From: an uncultured Alphaproteobacteria bacterium
GTDB taxonomy: Bacteria > Pseudomonadota > Alphaproteobacteria > UBA7985 > CAJQQZ01
NCBI GenBank assembly: GCA_905480575.1
Contig: CAJQQZ010000031.1
Coordinates: 1-64,000 of the forward strand
Length of the DNA stretch: 64,000 nucleotides
Direction: 5' to 3'
Position numbers and translations under genes: made by a program. How positions within the stretch are numbered: the first letter of the stretch is position 1; each line of letters begins with the position of its first letter. Below are positions 37,083 through 46,998 of the stretch, one piece after another. Below the pieces are notes generated by a model. The model saw only the letters and a list, made by a program, of their open reading frames with translations. It had not been told where the DNA came from and ran no database searches.

Positions 37083-39741
37083 TTGCTTTTAACGCCGATT
37101 GTGCAGCGGCCAATCTAGCGATAGGCACACGGAAAGCCGAACAAGAAACATAGTCCAACCCGACGGATTGGCAGAAATCGATAGACGCCGGGTCGCCGCC
37201 ATGTTCACCGCAAATACCGAGTTTGATTTCGGGGCGTTGTGAACGGCCTTTTTCGGCGGCCATCTTAACCAATTCACCGACGCCTTTGGGATCGAGTGAC
37301 TGGAACGGGTCTTGATCAATCAAACCACGTTTGGCGTATTCGTTTAGGAATGAACTAGCATCGTCACGAGACAAACCATAGGTCGTCTGAGTCAGGTCAT
37401 TTGTTCCAAAACTGAAGAATTCGGCGGTTTCTGCGATTGCATCTGCCAAAATACAAGCCCTAGGTAGTTCGATCATCGTGCCAACCAGATAATCAAAGTC
37501 GACACCATTCTCTTCTTTGATTTTGTCGGCTGTCGCGCGCACTAAATCGACGAGCACAGCCAATTCTTTGGGCATTGAGACGAGCGGGATCATGACCTCA
37601 GGCGTTACAGCCTCACCTGTTTCTTTTTTCAACAAGGCAACCGCTTCAAAGATTGCACGAGCTTGCATCTCATAAATTTCCGGGAACGTAATGCCCAAGC
37701 GACATCCACGGTGGCCCAGCATGGGATTCGATTCAGACAGTTCACGCGCTCTTGCTTGAACATCACTGACCGAAACGGACGCTGCCGCTGCAACCTCTTC
37801 CATTTCCTCTTGGCCGTGTGGCAGGAACTCATGCAGAGGTGGATCAAGCAGGCGTATAGTGATCGGCCTGCCAGCCATAACAGCAAAGAGCTTCGTGAAA
37901 TCATCTCGTTGCATCGGCAGCAGTTTTTCCAAAGCAGCACGTCTTTCTTCGGCTGATTCCGCCAGGATCATTTGACGAACAGCAATGATACGTTCGGCCT
38001 CAAAGAACATGTGTTCTGTTCGGCAGAGACCGATGCCCTCGGCGCCGAAAGAGATCGCCATCTCAGCGTCTTTCTCGGTTTCGGCGTTGGCTCTGACGGC
38101 CATAGTGCGGACTTTGTCTGCCCATTCCATGATTTTGGAGAAATCACCGGAAAGGTCAGGGTTTAGCGTGGGCACTTCACCCAACATGACCTCACCAGTT
38201 GCACCGTCTAACGTGATGAAATCACCCGATTTGACAACTTGCCCTCTGACCGTGAAAAGCTGTTGTGCATAATCAATGCGCAGATCGCTCGCACCACAGA
38301 TACAAGGCGTGCCCATGCCCCGTGCAACGACAGCAGCGTGAGATGTCATGCCACCTCGTGACGTCAAAATGGCTTTGGATGCGTGCATGCCATGGATATC
38401 TTCAGGCGAAGTCTCAACTCGGACGAGAATGACTGGCACTCCTGATGTAGCCCGATCAACCGCTTCTTCAGAGGAGAAAACGACTTCTCCGGCGGCGGCT
38501 CCAGGGCTGGCAGGCAGGCCTCTCAAAATAACGTTGCGCTCTGCATCTGGATCGAGTGTCGGGTGCAACAGTTGATCAAGGGAGGCGGGGTCTAAACGGG
38601 TGAGAGCTTCGGTTTCTGAAATCAAACCCTCTTCAACCATATCAACAGCGATCTTCAAAGCAGCTTGAGCCGTGCGTTTGCCGCCCCTGGTTTGCAGCAT
38701 GAAAAGCTGGTTGTTTTGAATCGTGAACTCAATGTCTTGCATGTCACAATAGTGACGTTCAAGGATGTCCCGGACTTTATCCAGTTCTAGGAAGGCCTCG
38801 GGCATGACTTCTTCCATGGCAAGCTTAGTGGAACCCTGCGTTTCCTTGCCGTGGATTGTAAGTTGTTGGGGCGTGCGAATGCCGGCAACTACGTCCTCGC
38901 CCTGTGCATTGATCAGATATTCGCCGTAAAACTCACGCTCTCCGGTGGACGGATCACGGGTGAAGGCGACACCGGTGGCGCAATCATCGCCCATATTGCC
39001 GAAGACCATTGCCTGGATATTGACAGCAGTACCCCAACTTTGCGGAATGTCGTGGAGCGCGCGGTAAGTAATGGCACGTGAATTCATCCAAGAAGAGAAT
39101 ACGGCACCGACAGCACCCCACAACTGTTGCTCGGGGTCTTGGGGAAAGTCTTCATCCAATTCTTCGCTAACGCATTTTTTGTAACGTTCAACGATTAGTT
39201 TCCAGTCTTCGGCATTGAGTTCGGTGTCGAGAAAAACCTCGCGATCTTCCTTGTGGTCGTCCAGAATGTCTTCGAAAAGCGAATGGTCAACGCCGAGGAC
39301 AACATCACTGTACATCTGAATAAAGCGTCGATAGGAATCGTAGGCGAAACGTTCGTCACCGGATTTTGCAGCCAATCCAGCGACGGTAATGTCATTGAGG
39401 CCAAGATTGAGAACCGTATCCATCATGCCAGGCATGGAGGCTCTTGCACCAGAACGAACCGAGAGCAATAACGGGTTTTCTGAAGAGCCGAATTTCGTAC
39501 CTACGGCTTCTTCGACAAGCACGAGGGCGGTTTCGACCTGTGACCTCAGCTCTTCTGGGTATTTTTTCCCGTTGTCATAAAAGTAGGTACAAAGCTCTGT
39601 GCTGATGGTGAAACCTGCCGGTACTGGCAGGCCCAATTTACACATCTCGGCAAGGTTGGCACCTTTTCCGCCGAGTAGGTTTTTCATGGAGGCATCACCC
39701 TCACTCGCTTCTGGTCCGAAGCTGTAAACCCATTTTGCCAT
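37075..39741 (-). CDS. ppdK: Pyruvate, phosphate dikinase
   Basis: The 888-residue enzyme interconverts pyruvate, ATP and phosphate with phosphoenolpyruvate, AMP and pyrophosphate. The N-terminal nucleotide-binding domain shows LLGGKGANLAEMCKLGLPVP and the RSGARASMPGMMDTVLNLG segment. The swivelling phospho-His domain has GGMTSHAAVVARGMGTPCICG near residue 460. The PEP-binding TIM barrel has EGIGLCRTEHMF, GTMIELPRACI, SFGTNDLTQTTYG and the catalytic Cys in SCSAFRVPIARLAAAQ. Length is normal. It follows glyS by 9 nt. Confidence 0.97.
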   Translation of the reverse strand: MAKWVYSFGPEASEGDASMKNLLGGKGANLAEMCKLGLPVPAGFTISTELCTYFYDNGKKYPEELRSQVETALVLVEEAVGTKFGSSENPLLLSVRSGARASMPGMMDTVLNLGLNDITVAGLAAKSGDERFAYDSYRRFIQMYSDVVLGVDHSLFEDILDDHKEDREVFLDTELNAEDWKLIVERYKKCVSEELDEDFPQDPEQQLWGAVGAVFSSWMNSRAITYRALHDIPQSWGTAVNIQAMVFGNMGDDCATGVAFTRDPSTGEREFYGEYLINAQGEDVVAGIRTPQQLTIHGKETQGSTKLAMEEVMPEAFLELDKVRDILERHYCDMQDIEFTIQNNQLFMLQTRGGKRTAQAALKIAVDMVEEGLISETEALTRLDPASLDQLLHPTLDPDAERNVILRGLPASPGAAAGEVVFSSEEAVDRATSGVPVILVRVETSPEDIHGMHASKAILTSRGGMTSHAAVVARGMGTPCICGASDLRIDYAQQLFTVRGQVVKSGDFITLDGATGEVMLGEVPTLNPDLSGDFSKIMEWADKVRTMAVRANAETEKDAEMAISFGAEGIGLCRTEHMFFEAERIIAVRQMILAESAEERRAALEKLLPMQRDDFTKLFAVMAGRPITIRLLDPPLHEFLPHGQEEMEEVAAAASVSVSDVQARARELSESNPMLGHRGCRLGITFPEIYEMQARAIFEAVALLKKETGEAVTPEVMIPLVSMPKELAVLVDLVRATADKIKEENGVDFDYLVGTMIELPRACILADAIAETAEFFSFGTNDLTQTTYGLSRDDASSFLNEYAKRGLIDQDPFQSLDPKGVGELVKMAAEKGRSQRPEIKLGICGEHGGDPASIDFCQSVGLDYVSCSAFRVPIARLAAAQSALKANA

Positions 39742-39750
39742 GTTGGTACT

Positions 39751-41835
39751 CTAACTTTCTATTTTGCTGAAATCTGCAACAGTTGAAACGGTTTGCCGTA
39801 GGAGATTGAGAAGGTTCAGACGGTTTTCTCTGATCTCGGCTTCAGGTGCATTGACCATGACGTTGTCAAAGAATGCATCACCCGGCGCTCTCAATGAAGC
39901 CATGGCGGTCATCGCACTGCCATAGTCCTCGTTTTCGATGGCGGATCCAGCTGCTTGGCTAGTTTGGTTCAAAAGCTTGTGGAATGTAGCCTCGTGCTCG
40001 TCTTTCAGCAAAGAAGTTTGAACAGCGTCAGAGAAGGATCTCTTGTCCTTCTTCTCTTCTTTGGAGAGTATAGAGGACGCTCTACGGTAAGCGGCGAGCA
40101 GGTTCGTGCCATCGTCACTCTCGACCAACCGTGCCAGAGCTTCAACGCGGTTTAGTCCCCGAAGGAGGTCATCTTCTTCACCTTTGGCAAATACTGCTGC
40201 GATCAAGTCGTGTCTGACACCTTTTTCGCGAAGGCTGACCTTCATTCGGTCAACGATGAAATTCAGCAGATCTTGCGCAGCAGTCTTTTGGTCCACACCT
40301 TCAACAGGTTGAAGGGAGAGAGCCGTTTCGATTGCTGGGCGCAACCCAAGACGTAGTTCATTCTCCAGAACGAGACGAATGATGCCCAAAGCCGATCTGC
40401 GCAGAGCAAAGGGATCTTTAGAACCGGTTGGTTTCTCATCAATAGCCCAAAAACCGGCCAAACTGTCCAGTTTGTCAGCCATGGCGACAGCGACAGAGAC
40501 AGGCGCTGTTGGACAGGGGTCTGAAGGGCCGAGTGGCGAGTAGTGTTCGCCAATGGCTTTTGCAACCGCTTGCGTTTCGCCGTCATTTTCGGCGTAGTAT
40601 TGCCCCATGAGGCCCTGCAATTCAGGGAATTCTCCGACCATGCCGGTCACAAGGTCTGCTTTGCACAGTCTTGCAGCTGAGCGCACCTGGTCTGTATTGG
40701 CACCTGGAATGGCTTCGGCAAGCGCAACCGCTATCGGGGCGATGCGATCAATCTTGTCGCCGACAGACCCAAGCTTCGCGTGGAAAACGATTGAGTTAAG
40801 TGCAGGGATACGGCTGGCAAGGCCCTTCTTACGATCTTGGTTCCAGAAGAATTCTGCGTCTGCGAGACGCGCGCGCAGCACCCGCTCGTTCCCGGCCACA
40901 ATGGCCGCGCCCTTGTCCGCCGTTTCCATGTTTGAGATCGTGATGAAGTAAGGAGCGAGCTCGCCCTTACTATCTACTGTCGCGAAGTATTTTTGGTGTT
41001 CCCGCATGGAAGTGGTTAAAACTTCCGGGGGCAACGCCATCAGGTTATCGTCGATCCGGCCAATCAGAGGAACCGGCCATTCAACTAGACCGGTGACTTC
41101 CTCCAGGAGTTTGGGGTCATCAATTACGACCAAACCTTTGCTTGAGGCTAATTTGGTGATGCCATCCAGGATGTGGGTTTGGCGTTCGTTGTGATCCAAA
41201 ACCACTTTAGCCTTAGCAAGTTCGGACTTGTATTCGTCAAACCCAGTGACCGTGAAGTCACCTGGCGCTAGGAAGCGATGTCCCTTGCTTAGATTGCCAA
41301 ACTCGATAGAGCTTGTGGCGCTCAGAGGGAGCTCACCCTTAATCACATCACCGTTGAACAGAGCAATGATCGAGTGCAGAGGTCGGACCCAGCGGAAGTC
41401 GTGGCGGCTCCACTTCTGGGATTTTGGCCAAACCATAGCCTGGATGGTTTCAACAATCAGACCCGGTAAGATGTCGAGTGTTGGCTGTCCTTTGATTTCT
41501 TTGACGGCAAAATAAAAGTTGCCTTTAGGTGTCTCGCGCAGCTCCGCCTCATCGAGAGAAGCGATGCCTGCTCCGCGCATGAAACCTTGGAGGGCTTGTT
41601 CAGGTGAGCCTTCTTTAGGACCTTTTTTCTCTTCTTTGATGTCAGGCTGTTTTTCGGGCAATCCGTTGACGATCAATGCGATGCGTCTAGGCGTCACCAA
41701 AAACTCTGACTTGTCGAAGGTAAATCCAGCTTCAGATAGTTTCTTGGTCAGGATATCTAGCAACGCTTTCGCGCCACTTCGTTGCATACGAGCAGGAATT
41801 TCTTCGGAGAAAAGTTCGATGAACAGTTCACTCAT
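39751..41835 (-). CDS. glyS: Glycyl-tRNA synthetase beta subunit
   Basis: The 694-residue beta subunit of the bacterial alpha2beta2 glycyl-tRNA synthetase binds tRNA-Gly and is required for charging. Signatures are [17 protein letters not shown] at the N-terminus, the [18 protein letters not shown] segment and the [24 protein letters not shown] block near residue 395, with an anticodon-binding domain at the end. Length is standard. It overlaps glyQ by 4 nt. Confidence 0.97.
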   Translation of the reverse strand: MSELFIELFSEEIPARMQRSGAKALLDILTKKLSEAGFTFDKSEFLVTPRRIALIVNGLPEKQPDIKEEKKGPKEGSPEQALQGFMRGAGIASLDEAELRETPKGNFYFAVKEIKGQPTLDILPGLIVETIQAMVWPKSQKWSRHDFRWVRPLHSIIALFNGDVIKGELPLSATSSIEFGNLSKGHRFLAPGDFTVTGFDEYKSELAKAKVVLDHNERQTHILDGITKLASSKGLVVIDDPKLLEEVTGLVEWPVPLIGRIDDNLMALPPEVLTTSMREHQKYFATVDSKGELAPYFITISNMETADKGAAIVAGNERVLRARLADAEFFWNQDRKKGLASRIPALNSIVFHAKLGSVGDKIDRIAPIAVALAEAIPGANTDQVRSAARLCKADLVTGMVGEFPELQGLMGQYYAENDGETQAVAKAIGEHYSPLGPSDPCPTAPVSVAVAMADKLDSLAGFWAIDEKPTGSKDPFALRRSALGIIRLVLENELRLGLRPAIETALSLQPVEGVDQKTAAQDLLNFIVDRMKVSLREKGVRHDLIAAVFAKGEEDDLLRGLNRVEALARLVESDDGTNLLAAYRRASSILSKEEKKDKRSFSDAVQTSLLKDEHEATFHKLLNQTSQAAGSAIENEDYGSAMTAMASLRAPGDAFFDNVMVNAPEAEIRENRLNLLNLLRQTVSTVADFSKIES

Positions 41836-42776
41836 GATGCTTCTCCCATTGGCAGTGGCTTCTCACCACGGCCACCAGGGCTTGCTGCCCAAGCTTCACA
41901 ACAGGATTTCGCGAGGCCTCTCACACGTCCGATGTAGGCTTGGCGCTCCGTTACAGAGATAACCCCACGGGCATCAAGGAGATTAAAGATATGGCTGGCC
42001 TTCATGCAGAAATCATAAGCGGGAAGTGGCTTTGGGTTGTCGCCAGAAACCAGGCTTTGACACCCGGCTTCCGCTTCCTTGAATTGTCGGAACAGAACTT
42101 CAGTGTCGGCATGTTCGAAGTTGAAAGCAGAGAACTCTTGTTCGGCTTGCAGGAAAATGTCGCCGTAAACCTTACCACCTTGATCTTTTGGAACACCATC
42201 CCAATCAAGATCGTAGACGTTTTCAACACCCTGAACATACATAGCAAGACGTTCCAACCCGTAGGTCAGCTCCATTGGAACAGGATAACAATCGATACCG
42301 CCGACCTGTTGGAAGTAAGTAAACTGGCTAACTTCCATGCCGTCACACCAAACTTCCCAACCAAGCCCCCAGGCACCGAGCGTCGGGCTTTCCCAATCGT
42401 CTTCCACGAAGCGAATGTCATGTTCGTCAGCTTTGATGCCTATCGCCGCTAACGACCCAAGATAAAGCTCCTGGCTGTTTGGCGGAGAAGGCTTCATCAA
42501 GACCTGGAACTGGTAATAATGCTGTAACCGGTTTGGGTTCTCACCATAACGACCATCTGTCGGGCGGCGCGAGGGCTGTACATAGGCACAGTTCCACACG
42601 AAATCACCGAGAGAACGCAGCGTTGTAGCTGGATGAAAAGTACCAGCGCCAACCTCCATGTCGTAGGGTTGAAGGACAACGCAACCTTGATCGGCCCAAT
42701 AAGTCTGAAGATTCAGAATGATGCGCTGAAAGCAAGTTTTAGGATTAGCTTCATTTGGGGAGGGTGAGGTGCTCAT
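41832..42776 (-). CDS. glyQ: Glycyl-tRNA synthetase alpha subunit
   Basis: The 314-residue alpha subunit carries the class II catalytic core that activates glycine. Typical parts are [37 protein letters not shown], then [23 protein letters not shown] and [15 protein letters not shown]. It is first in the glyQ-glyS-ppdK-methyltransferase run and begins at 42776; the small zinc-ribbon gene upstream is separated by 127 nt with nothing else visible. Confidence 0.97.
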   Translation of the reverse strand: MSTSPSPNEANPKTCFQRIILNLQTYWADQGCVVLQPYDMEVGAGTFHPATTLRSLGDFVWNCAYVQPSRRPTDGRYGENPNRLQHYYQFQVLMKPSPPNSQELYLGSLAAIGIKADEHDIRFVEDDWESPTLGAWGLGWEVWCDGMEVSQFTYFQQVGGIDCYPVPMELTYGLERLAMYVQGVENVYDLDWDGVPKDQGGKVYGDIFLQAEQEFSAFNFEHADTEVLFRQFKEAEAGCQSLVSGDNPKPLPAYDFCMKASHIFNLLDARGVISVTERQAYIGRVRGLAKSCCEAWAASPGGRGEKPLPMGEAS

Positions 42777-42903
42777 GGTGGCCTCGTGAAAACCCGGATA
42801 ATTTATCTTGCAAGTCCTCTAGCAAAGCCCTGGACTTGGGGCAAGGAATGAGCGCTCTCTGGCCACTCCGCCGCAGTAATTTTGTGGGGAAATTTAGCGG
42901 GTG

Positions 42904-43194
42904 CTAGCTTTTTGAGCTTTCCCGCATCGGGAAGGGGCATTGATGGTCGTCGCAAACGGGTCTGGTGCCTGCAACAAAGTAGGTGCCGCACCGTTGGCAT
43001 TCGATGGTTTTTTCTGCTGCTGGTACTCGGGGCTTTTTAGCTTTGCTAGTTGGTTTATTTGCTCGTTGAAACCATGAAGCTTTTTTCACTTGTTTCGGTT
43101 TGCTTGCTGTTTCGAGCTTGGAAATGAAACGGTAGGCAGCCAAAACAACGCCGATAACGGCGATCAGGGCAGCAAGTTTTTGAAACGTGAACAT
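42904..43194 (-). CDS. Small membrane protein with a zinc-ribbon-like tail
   Basis: A 96-residue protein with one N-terminal membrane helix (about 5-22, QKLAALIAVIGVVLAAYRFI), a very basic linker and a C-terminal cysteine cluster, ECQRCGTYFVAGTRPVCDDHQC, spaced CxxC-x11-C-x4-C. This is a probable zinc ribbon. It recalls small PP0621-like proteins of proteobacteria, but I am not sure of the family. It is the gene upstream of glyQ and downstream of the S49 peptidase. Confidence 0.65.
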   Translation of the reverse strand: MFTFQKLAALIAVIGVVLAAYRFISKLETASKPKQVKKASWFQRANKPTSKAKKPRVPAAEKTIECQRCGTYFVAGTRPVCDDHQCPFPMRESSKS

Positions 43195-43223
43195 ATAACC
43201 TCAGCAAAGTACCGCAGCAGACA

Positions 43224-44078
43224 TTAGAGCCCGAAACGCGAATAAGCAGCTTTCTCTTCTATAGACTCCACGGCAGCATTTACCAAGCGGTTCTGAAAGT
43301 GGTCCAAGCCCAAAAATCGGAAGGGAGAGCGGGATGGCGCCTGAATAAGCTTCATTTTGGTCTCTTTGCCAAACTTTCTGCGCAACGTGGACCGGATGTC
43401 GCCAACGCCGTCTACCAAGCCTAAATCGACTGCCTTTTGACCAATCCAAACGTCGCCATTCATTAGATCGATCTCGTCATCTTCGATGAGGCGTTTGCCA
43501 CGTCGCTCATGCACCATGTCTTTGAAAATGGTGTGAATGTCTTGTTGCAGACCCTCAAGCCAGCGGACATCATCCTTCTTTTCTGGGCTGAAAGGATCCA
43601 GTTTGAGCTTGTTTGTACCAGCCGTGTAAACGCGACGTTCAACGCCGTAACGTTCGATCAGTTCGTTGTAACCAAAGCCGGCGGAGATCACACCGATAGA
43701 GCCAATGATTGAAGAAGGGTCCACGTAAATCTCGTCAGCGGCGATTGCTAGCATGTAGCCACCTGAGGCAGCAACGTCTTCTACGAATGCAAAAACGGGC
43801 TTTTCATTTTCTTCTGCCAGCTGCCGGATGCGGCGCATGATCAAATTGGACTGGGCTGGACTGCCTCCTGGCGAATTAATCACAAGAGCGACGGCAGCAG
43901 CTTCCTTGAATTTGAACGCTTTTTCAATCTGACCGACGGTCGAAGCCAGAGACAATGATTGACTAAACTTACCACCACGACCGATCGGGCCGTGTAGGTT
44001 TAGGACAGGGACTAAGGGAGAAGTTTTGCCAAGTCTTCCTGGCAGAAAACGGCGCCAACCAGATTTCTTTTTTTGCAC
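43224..44078 (-). CDS. S49-family signal-peptide peptidase-like protease
   Basis: A 284-residue SohB/SppA-like serine protease. Catalytic Ser105 is in EDVAASGGYMLAIAADEI, and the likely general-base Lys157 in GTNKLKLDPFSP, the Ser-Lys dyad of the single-domain S49 type. INSPGGSPAQS precedes them. There is a very basic N-terminus but no clear membrane helix, unlike SppA itself; it may be cytoplasmic or peripheral. Family members digest cleaved signal peptides and other membrane peptides. Confidence 0.88.
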   Translation of the reverse strand: MQKKKSGWRRFLPGRLGKTSPLVPVLNLHGPIGRGGKFSQSLSLASTVGQIEKAFKFKEAAAVALVINSPGGSPAQSNLIMRRIRQLAEENEKPVFAFVEDVAASGGYMLAIAADEIYVDPSSIIGSIGVISAGFGYNELIERYGVERRVYTAGTNKLKLDPFSPEKKDDVRWLEGLQQDIHTIFKDMVHERRGKRLIEDDEIDLMNGDVWIGQKAVDLGLVDGVGDIRSTLRRKFGKETKMKLIQAPSRSPFRFLGLDHFQNRLVNAAVESIEEKAAYSRFGL

Positions 44079-44216
44079 TTTAAAGAATGCTTTCGCTTAT
44101 CAATTGAGATGTTAAGCGATTAGATAGGGTGCTTGAGCAGAATTGCCAATCAAATTAGCCTGCTTTGCATCCGATTTGTTGTGGAGGCACAAGAAAACCA
44201 GCTTTGATAACCTCGA

Positions 44217-44519
44217 TTACTGATTGGGTTGGAAAAGAACCGCGAGTGATTCCATGATTTGCGAACCGTACTCAGGATCAATGGAATAGTAAACTTGCTG
44301 AGCTTCTCGTTCGTTCTTTACTAAGCGTTGTTGTTTGAGAATTTTCAGATGTTGAGAGAGTGCAGATTGACCAAGCCCCACTTCTTTGGCGATGGAACCG
44401 ACAGATTTAGCGTCATTGCCGAGGGCAACGAGAATTTCTAACCGTTTTTTATTGGCAAGTGCGCTAAGAACGGGGGCGGCCCTGTTGGGGCAGAGAGAGG
44501 AGGAGTTTACTTGGCTCAT
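44217..44519 (-). CDS. ArsR-family transcriptional repressor
   Basis: A 100-residue winged-helix protein: VLSALANKKRLEILVALGN, SVGSIAKEVGLGQSALSQHLKILKQQRLVKNEREAQQVYYSI. It has only one cysteine (Cys10). The metal-binding ELCVCD motif and the paired cysteines of persulfide sensors such as BigR/SqrR are both absent, so its ligand cannot be guessed. It is divergent from the tusA-led run across 125 nt of AT-rich DNA, its likely binding region. Confidence 0.88.
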   Translation of the reverse strand: MSQVNSSSLCPNRAAPVLSALANKKRLEILVALGNDAKSVGSIAKEVGLGQSALSQHLKILKQQRLVKNEREAQQVYYSIDPEYGSQIMESLAVLFQPNQ

Positions 44520-44644
44520 GATTTAGATGTCCCTACTATAAAAAACAATTAAAACAAATTTTAAATAAAATAAAGAAAATTTTTCAGAACTATGCAGCTG
44601 GTTTTGTTGGTGCAAATTTCTTACAAGCCCAAAAGGAGCACACA
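44520..44644. promoter_or_regulatory. AT-rich divergent region between the ArsR gene and tusA
   Basis: The part at 44535-44590 is almost entirely A and T, with AAATTTT and AAAATTT arms about 13 nt apart near 44556-44582. Divergent promoters and an ArsR operator are expected here. The only firm element is the AAAGGAG ribosome binding site just before tusA at 44645. Confidence 0.35.
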
Positions 44645-44875
44645 ATGTCAGAAACCCTCTTGGACGTAACGGGGCACAAATGCCCTCTGCCAGTCCTGAA
44701 AGCGAAAAAAGCGCTCAGGCCATTGGAAGCAGGAACTTTGCTAAAGGTTCTTGTTACTGATCCGTCGGCACCGAAGGATTTTCGCGCATTTTGTGAAACG
44801 GCGGGACATCGTTTTGTGAGCGAAACACAAGAAGAGAAAATGACCACCTTGATCATTGAGAAGGGACCGCGATAG
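44645..44875 (+). CDS. tusA: TusA-family sulfur-carrier protein
   Basis: A 76-residue TusA/SirA/YedF-type protein. The catalytic Cys13 is in LDVTGHKCPLPVLKAKKAL (CPxP motif). The protein carries persulfide sulfur for tRNA thiolation or other sulfur transfer. The end, TTLIIEKG, is the usual last strand. It is first in a tight rightward run (tusA, HDAC-like, xseB, ispA) and overlaps the next gene by one base. Confidence 0.92.
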   Translation: MSETLLDVTGHKCPLPVLKAKKALRPLEAGTLLKVLVTDPSAPKDFRAFCETAGHRFVSETQEEKMTTLIIEKGPR

Positions 44876-45798
44876 TGGCGACATTCGTTTTTAGTCATGA
44901 GGCTTGCCTGCGGCACGAAAATGGAGCTGGGCATCCGGAGAGACCAGACCGACTTCGCGCTATCGAAGCGGTCCTTGTTGATCCATTGTTTGTCGGGCTT
45001 GTTAGAAAAGAAGCGCCAAGGGCCGAAGAACTAGACTTCGAAATGGTTCACCCTAAGGACTATATCGAGCGCGTTTTTGAGGCGATTCCATCTGAAGGCT
45101 ATCGCTCTATGGATGGTGATACATCGGTTAATCCACACAGCGGTGAGGCCGCACGGCGCGCCGCTGGTGCCGCTATCGCTGCAGTGGATGCTGTGATGAT
45201 GGGGCAAGCCGACAATGCCTTTTGCGCAACCAGACCACCGGGCCACCACGCCGAAACAGCGACGGCTATGGGGTTTTGTCTGTTCGGCAATGTGGTGATC
45301 GCCGCGCAACACGCTCGTCGAAAACATGGTCTCAAGAAAATAGCGATTGTTGACTTCGATGTTCACCATGGCAATGGAACACAGGATCTTGTTTGGAATG
45401 ATCCCGATACTTTGTTTGTATCGAGTCATGAGATGCCACTTTATCCTGGTAGCGGTGCCAGAGCCGAAACAGGTGTTGGAAATATTGTAAACCTACCTCT
45501 TCGTTCAGGAACTGGTTCCGAAAGTTTTCGGGAAATTTGGGCAGAAGAAGGTTTACCAGCAATTGAGAATTTTGCACCAGAGTTAATAATTATCTCTGCG
45601 GGTTTCGATGCTCATGAGAGAGATCCTTTGGCCTCGCTCAATTTGGATGCAGAAGATTTTGCCTGGATCACCCTTGAAATTAAAGCAAAGGCTGCTGAGC
45701 TATGCGGCGGTAGGATTGTTTCTTGCCTCGAAGGCGGCTATGACTTGCAGGGCTTAGCGGAGTCAGTTTCCGCACATCTGCAAGCCTTAATGAGATAA
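44875..45798 (+). CDS. HDAC-like deacetylase (class II type)
   Basis: A 307-residue histone-deacetylase-fold zinc enzyme. Signature segments are ENGAGHPERPDRLRAIEA, RPPGHHAETATAMGFCLFGN with the catalytic His pair, DFDVHHGNGTQDLVW with metal ligands, and SAGFDAHERDPLA with the last Asp. Bacterial members act on acetylpolyamines or other acyl groups; the real substrate is unknown. The start is a GTG whose first base is the last base of the tusA stop codon. Confidence 0.92.
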   Translation: MATFVFSHEACLRHENGAGHPERPDRLRAIEAVLVDPLFVGLVRKEAPRAEELDFEMVHPKDYIERVFEAIPSEGYRSMDGDTSVNPHSGEAARRAAGAAIAAVDAVMMGQADNAFCATRPPGHHAETATAMGFCLFGNVVIAAQHARRKHGLKKIAIVDFDVHHGNGTQDLVWNDPDTLFVSSHEMPLYPGSGARAETGVGNIVNLPLRSGTGSESFREIWAEEGLPAIENFAPELIIISAGFDAHERDPLASLNLDAEDFAWITLEIKAKAAELCGGRIVSCLEGGYDLQGLAESVSAHLQALMR

Positions 45799-45800
45799 AA

Positions 45801-46052
45801 ATGGCTGAAAAAGAAATACCTGAAGAAATCAAAGCGCTCAGTTTTGAGCAAGCTCTGGAACAGTTAAAAGGCATCGTTTCAACACTGGAACGTGGCGAAA
45901 GTGGTCTTGATGAGTCTATCTCTCTGTACGAGAAAGGTTCGATGTTGAAGTCCCACTGTGAACGCCGTTTGAAAGATGCCAAAATGAAAGTGGAGCAGAT
46001 TTCTCTTTCAGAAGATGGCCACTTGAGCAGCCAGCCGTTTGACAGTGACTAG
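45801..46052 (+). CDS. xseB: Exodeoxyribonuclease VII small subunit
   Basis: The 83-residue small subunit of exonuclease VII, which degrades single-stranded DNA with XseA. The family motifs SFEQALEQLKGIVSTLERGE and DESISLYEKGSMLKSHCERRL are complete. No xseA is in the window. xseB next to ispA and dxs is a classic arrangement, and it starts 2 nt after the deacetylase stop. Confidence 0.95.
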   Translation: MAEKEIPEEIKALSFEQALEQLKGIVSTLERGESGLDESISLYEKGSMLKSHCERRLKDAKMKVEQISLSEDGHLSSQPFDSD

Positions 46053-46965
46053 TAGTCGCCCCAACTATTCTGCCTCAGATTTCCAAGATGAGTTGGCCTT
46101 AATAGCCAGCTCTATCGAAGAATCCCTGGGTAACATGCTGGCTTGCCAGAACCCTGGCGAGCGCGAAAATCAAGCCATGGAAGCCATGCGGTTGGGAGCT
46201 CTGGCAGGCGGTAAACGTTTGAGGCCTGCTTTGACGATTGGTTCGGCGAAGCTTTTTGGGCTGGAACTAAGCCAAGTACTGCCTACAGCTTCAGCTATCG
46301 AAATGCTGCACTCTTATTCACTGGTTCACGATGATTTACCTGCGATGGATGATTCGCCTTTGAGGCGAGGAAAACCAACGGTCCACGTTGTCTATGATGA
46401 AGCAACAGCAGTTTTGGCTGGCGATGGATTGCTGACCAAAGCATTCGAATTCTTGGCTGGTGAAAATGTCCATCCAGACCCTCTTGTTCGCTGTCGGCTT
46501 ATTGCTGGATTAGCACGAGCAGCGGGAGAAGCGGGAATGGTCGGCGGACAAATGCTTGACATGATTGCCGAACAGACGCCCCTGACAGAAGAAGAAGTGA
46601 TCCGTCTTCAGCAAAAGAAGACTGGAGCCTTAATCGCATTCTCCTGTGAGGCTGGTGGTATTTGCGCGGAAGCACATGATAAAGAAATGGCAACTTTATC
46701 CTTGTATGGACGTAATATCGGATTGGCTTTTCAGATAGTCGACGATCTTTTGGACTTAGAAAGCTCAGCCGAGACGCTGGGCAAACCGGCAGGGCGCGAC
46801 AAAGTCGCGGGCAAATTGACGCTGATAGACGCGTACGGCCTTGACGAGGCCCGCGCTAAGGCACAGATGCTGGTCAACGAAGCACAGGACGCGATCACAT
46901 GGGCGGGAGAAAAGGCTGGTTTTTTGCACCGCCTTGCCGAATTTGTGTTACATCGTTCCTATTAA
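46045..46965 (+). CDS. ispA: Farnesyl/geranyl diphosphate synthase
   Basis: The 306-residue prenyltransferase condenses isopentenyl diphosphate with allylic diphosphates. The first aspartate-rich motif is HDDLPAMDDSPLRRGKPT and the second is FQIVDDLLD, preceded by MVGGQMLDM and the KKTGALIAFSCEAG block. The start is a GTG at 46045 (a TTG two codons earlier is also possible), overlapping the xseB end by 8 nt. It supplies ubiquinone and undecaprenol precursors. Confidence 0.94.
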   Translation: MTSSRPNYSASDFQDELALIASSIEESLGNMLACQNPGERENQAMEAMRLGALAGGKRLRPALTIGSAKLFGLELSQVLPTASAIEMLHSYSLVHDDLPAMDDSPLRRGKPTVHVVYDEATAVLAGDGLLTKAFEFLAGENVHPDPLVRCRLIAGLARAAGEAGMVGGQMLDMIAEQTPLTEEEVIRLQQKKTGALIAFSCEAGGICAEAHDKEMATLSLYGRNIGLAFQIVDDLLDLESSAETLGKPAGRDKVAGKLTLIDAYGLDEARAKAQMLVNEAQDAITWAGEKAGFLHRLAEFVLHRSY

Positions 46966-46998
46966 ATCAGCCTAGCTGCAAACCTAACGGATCAGACC

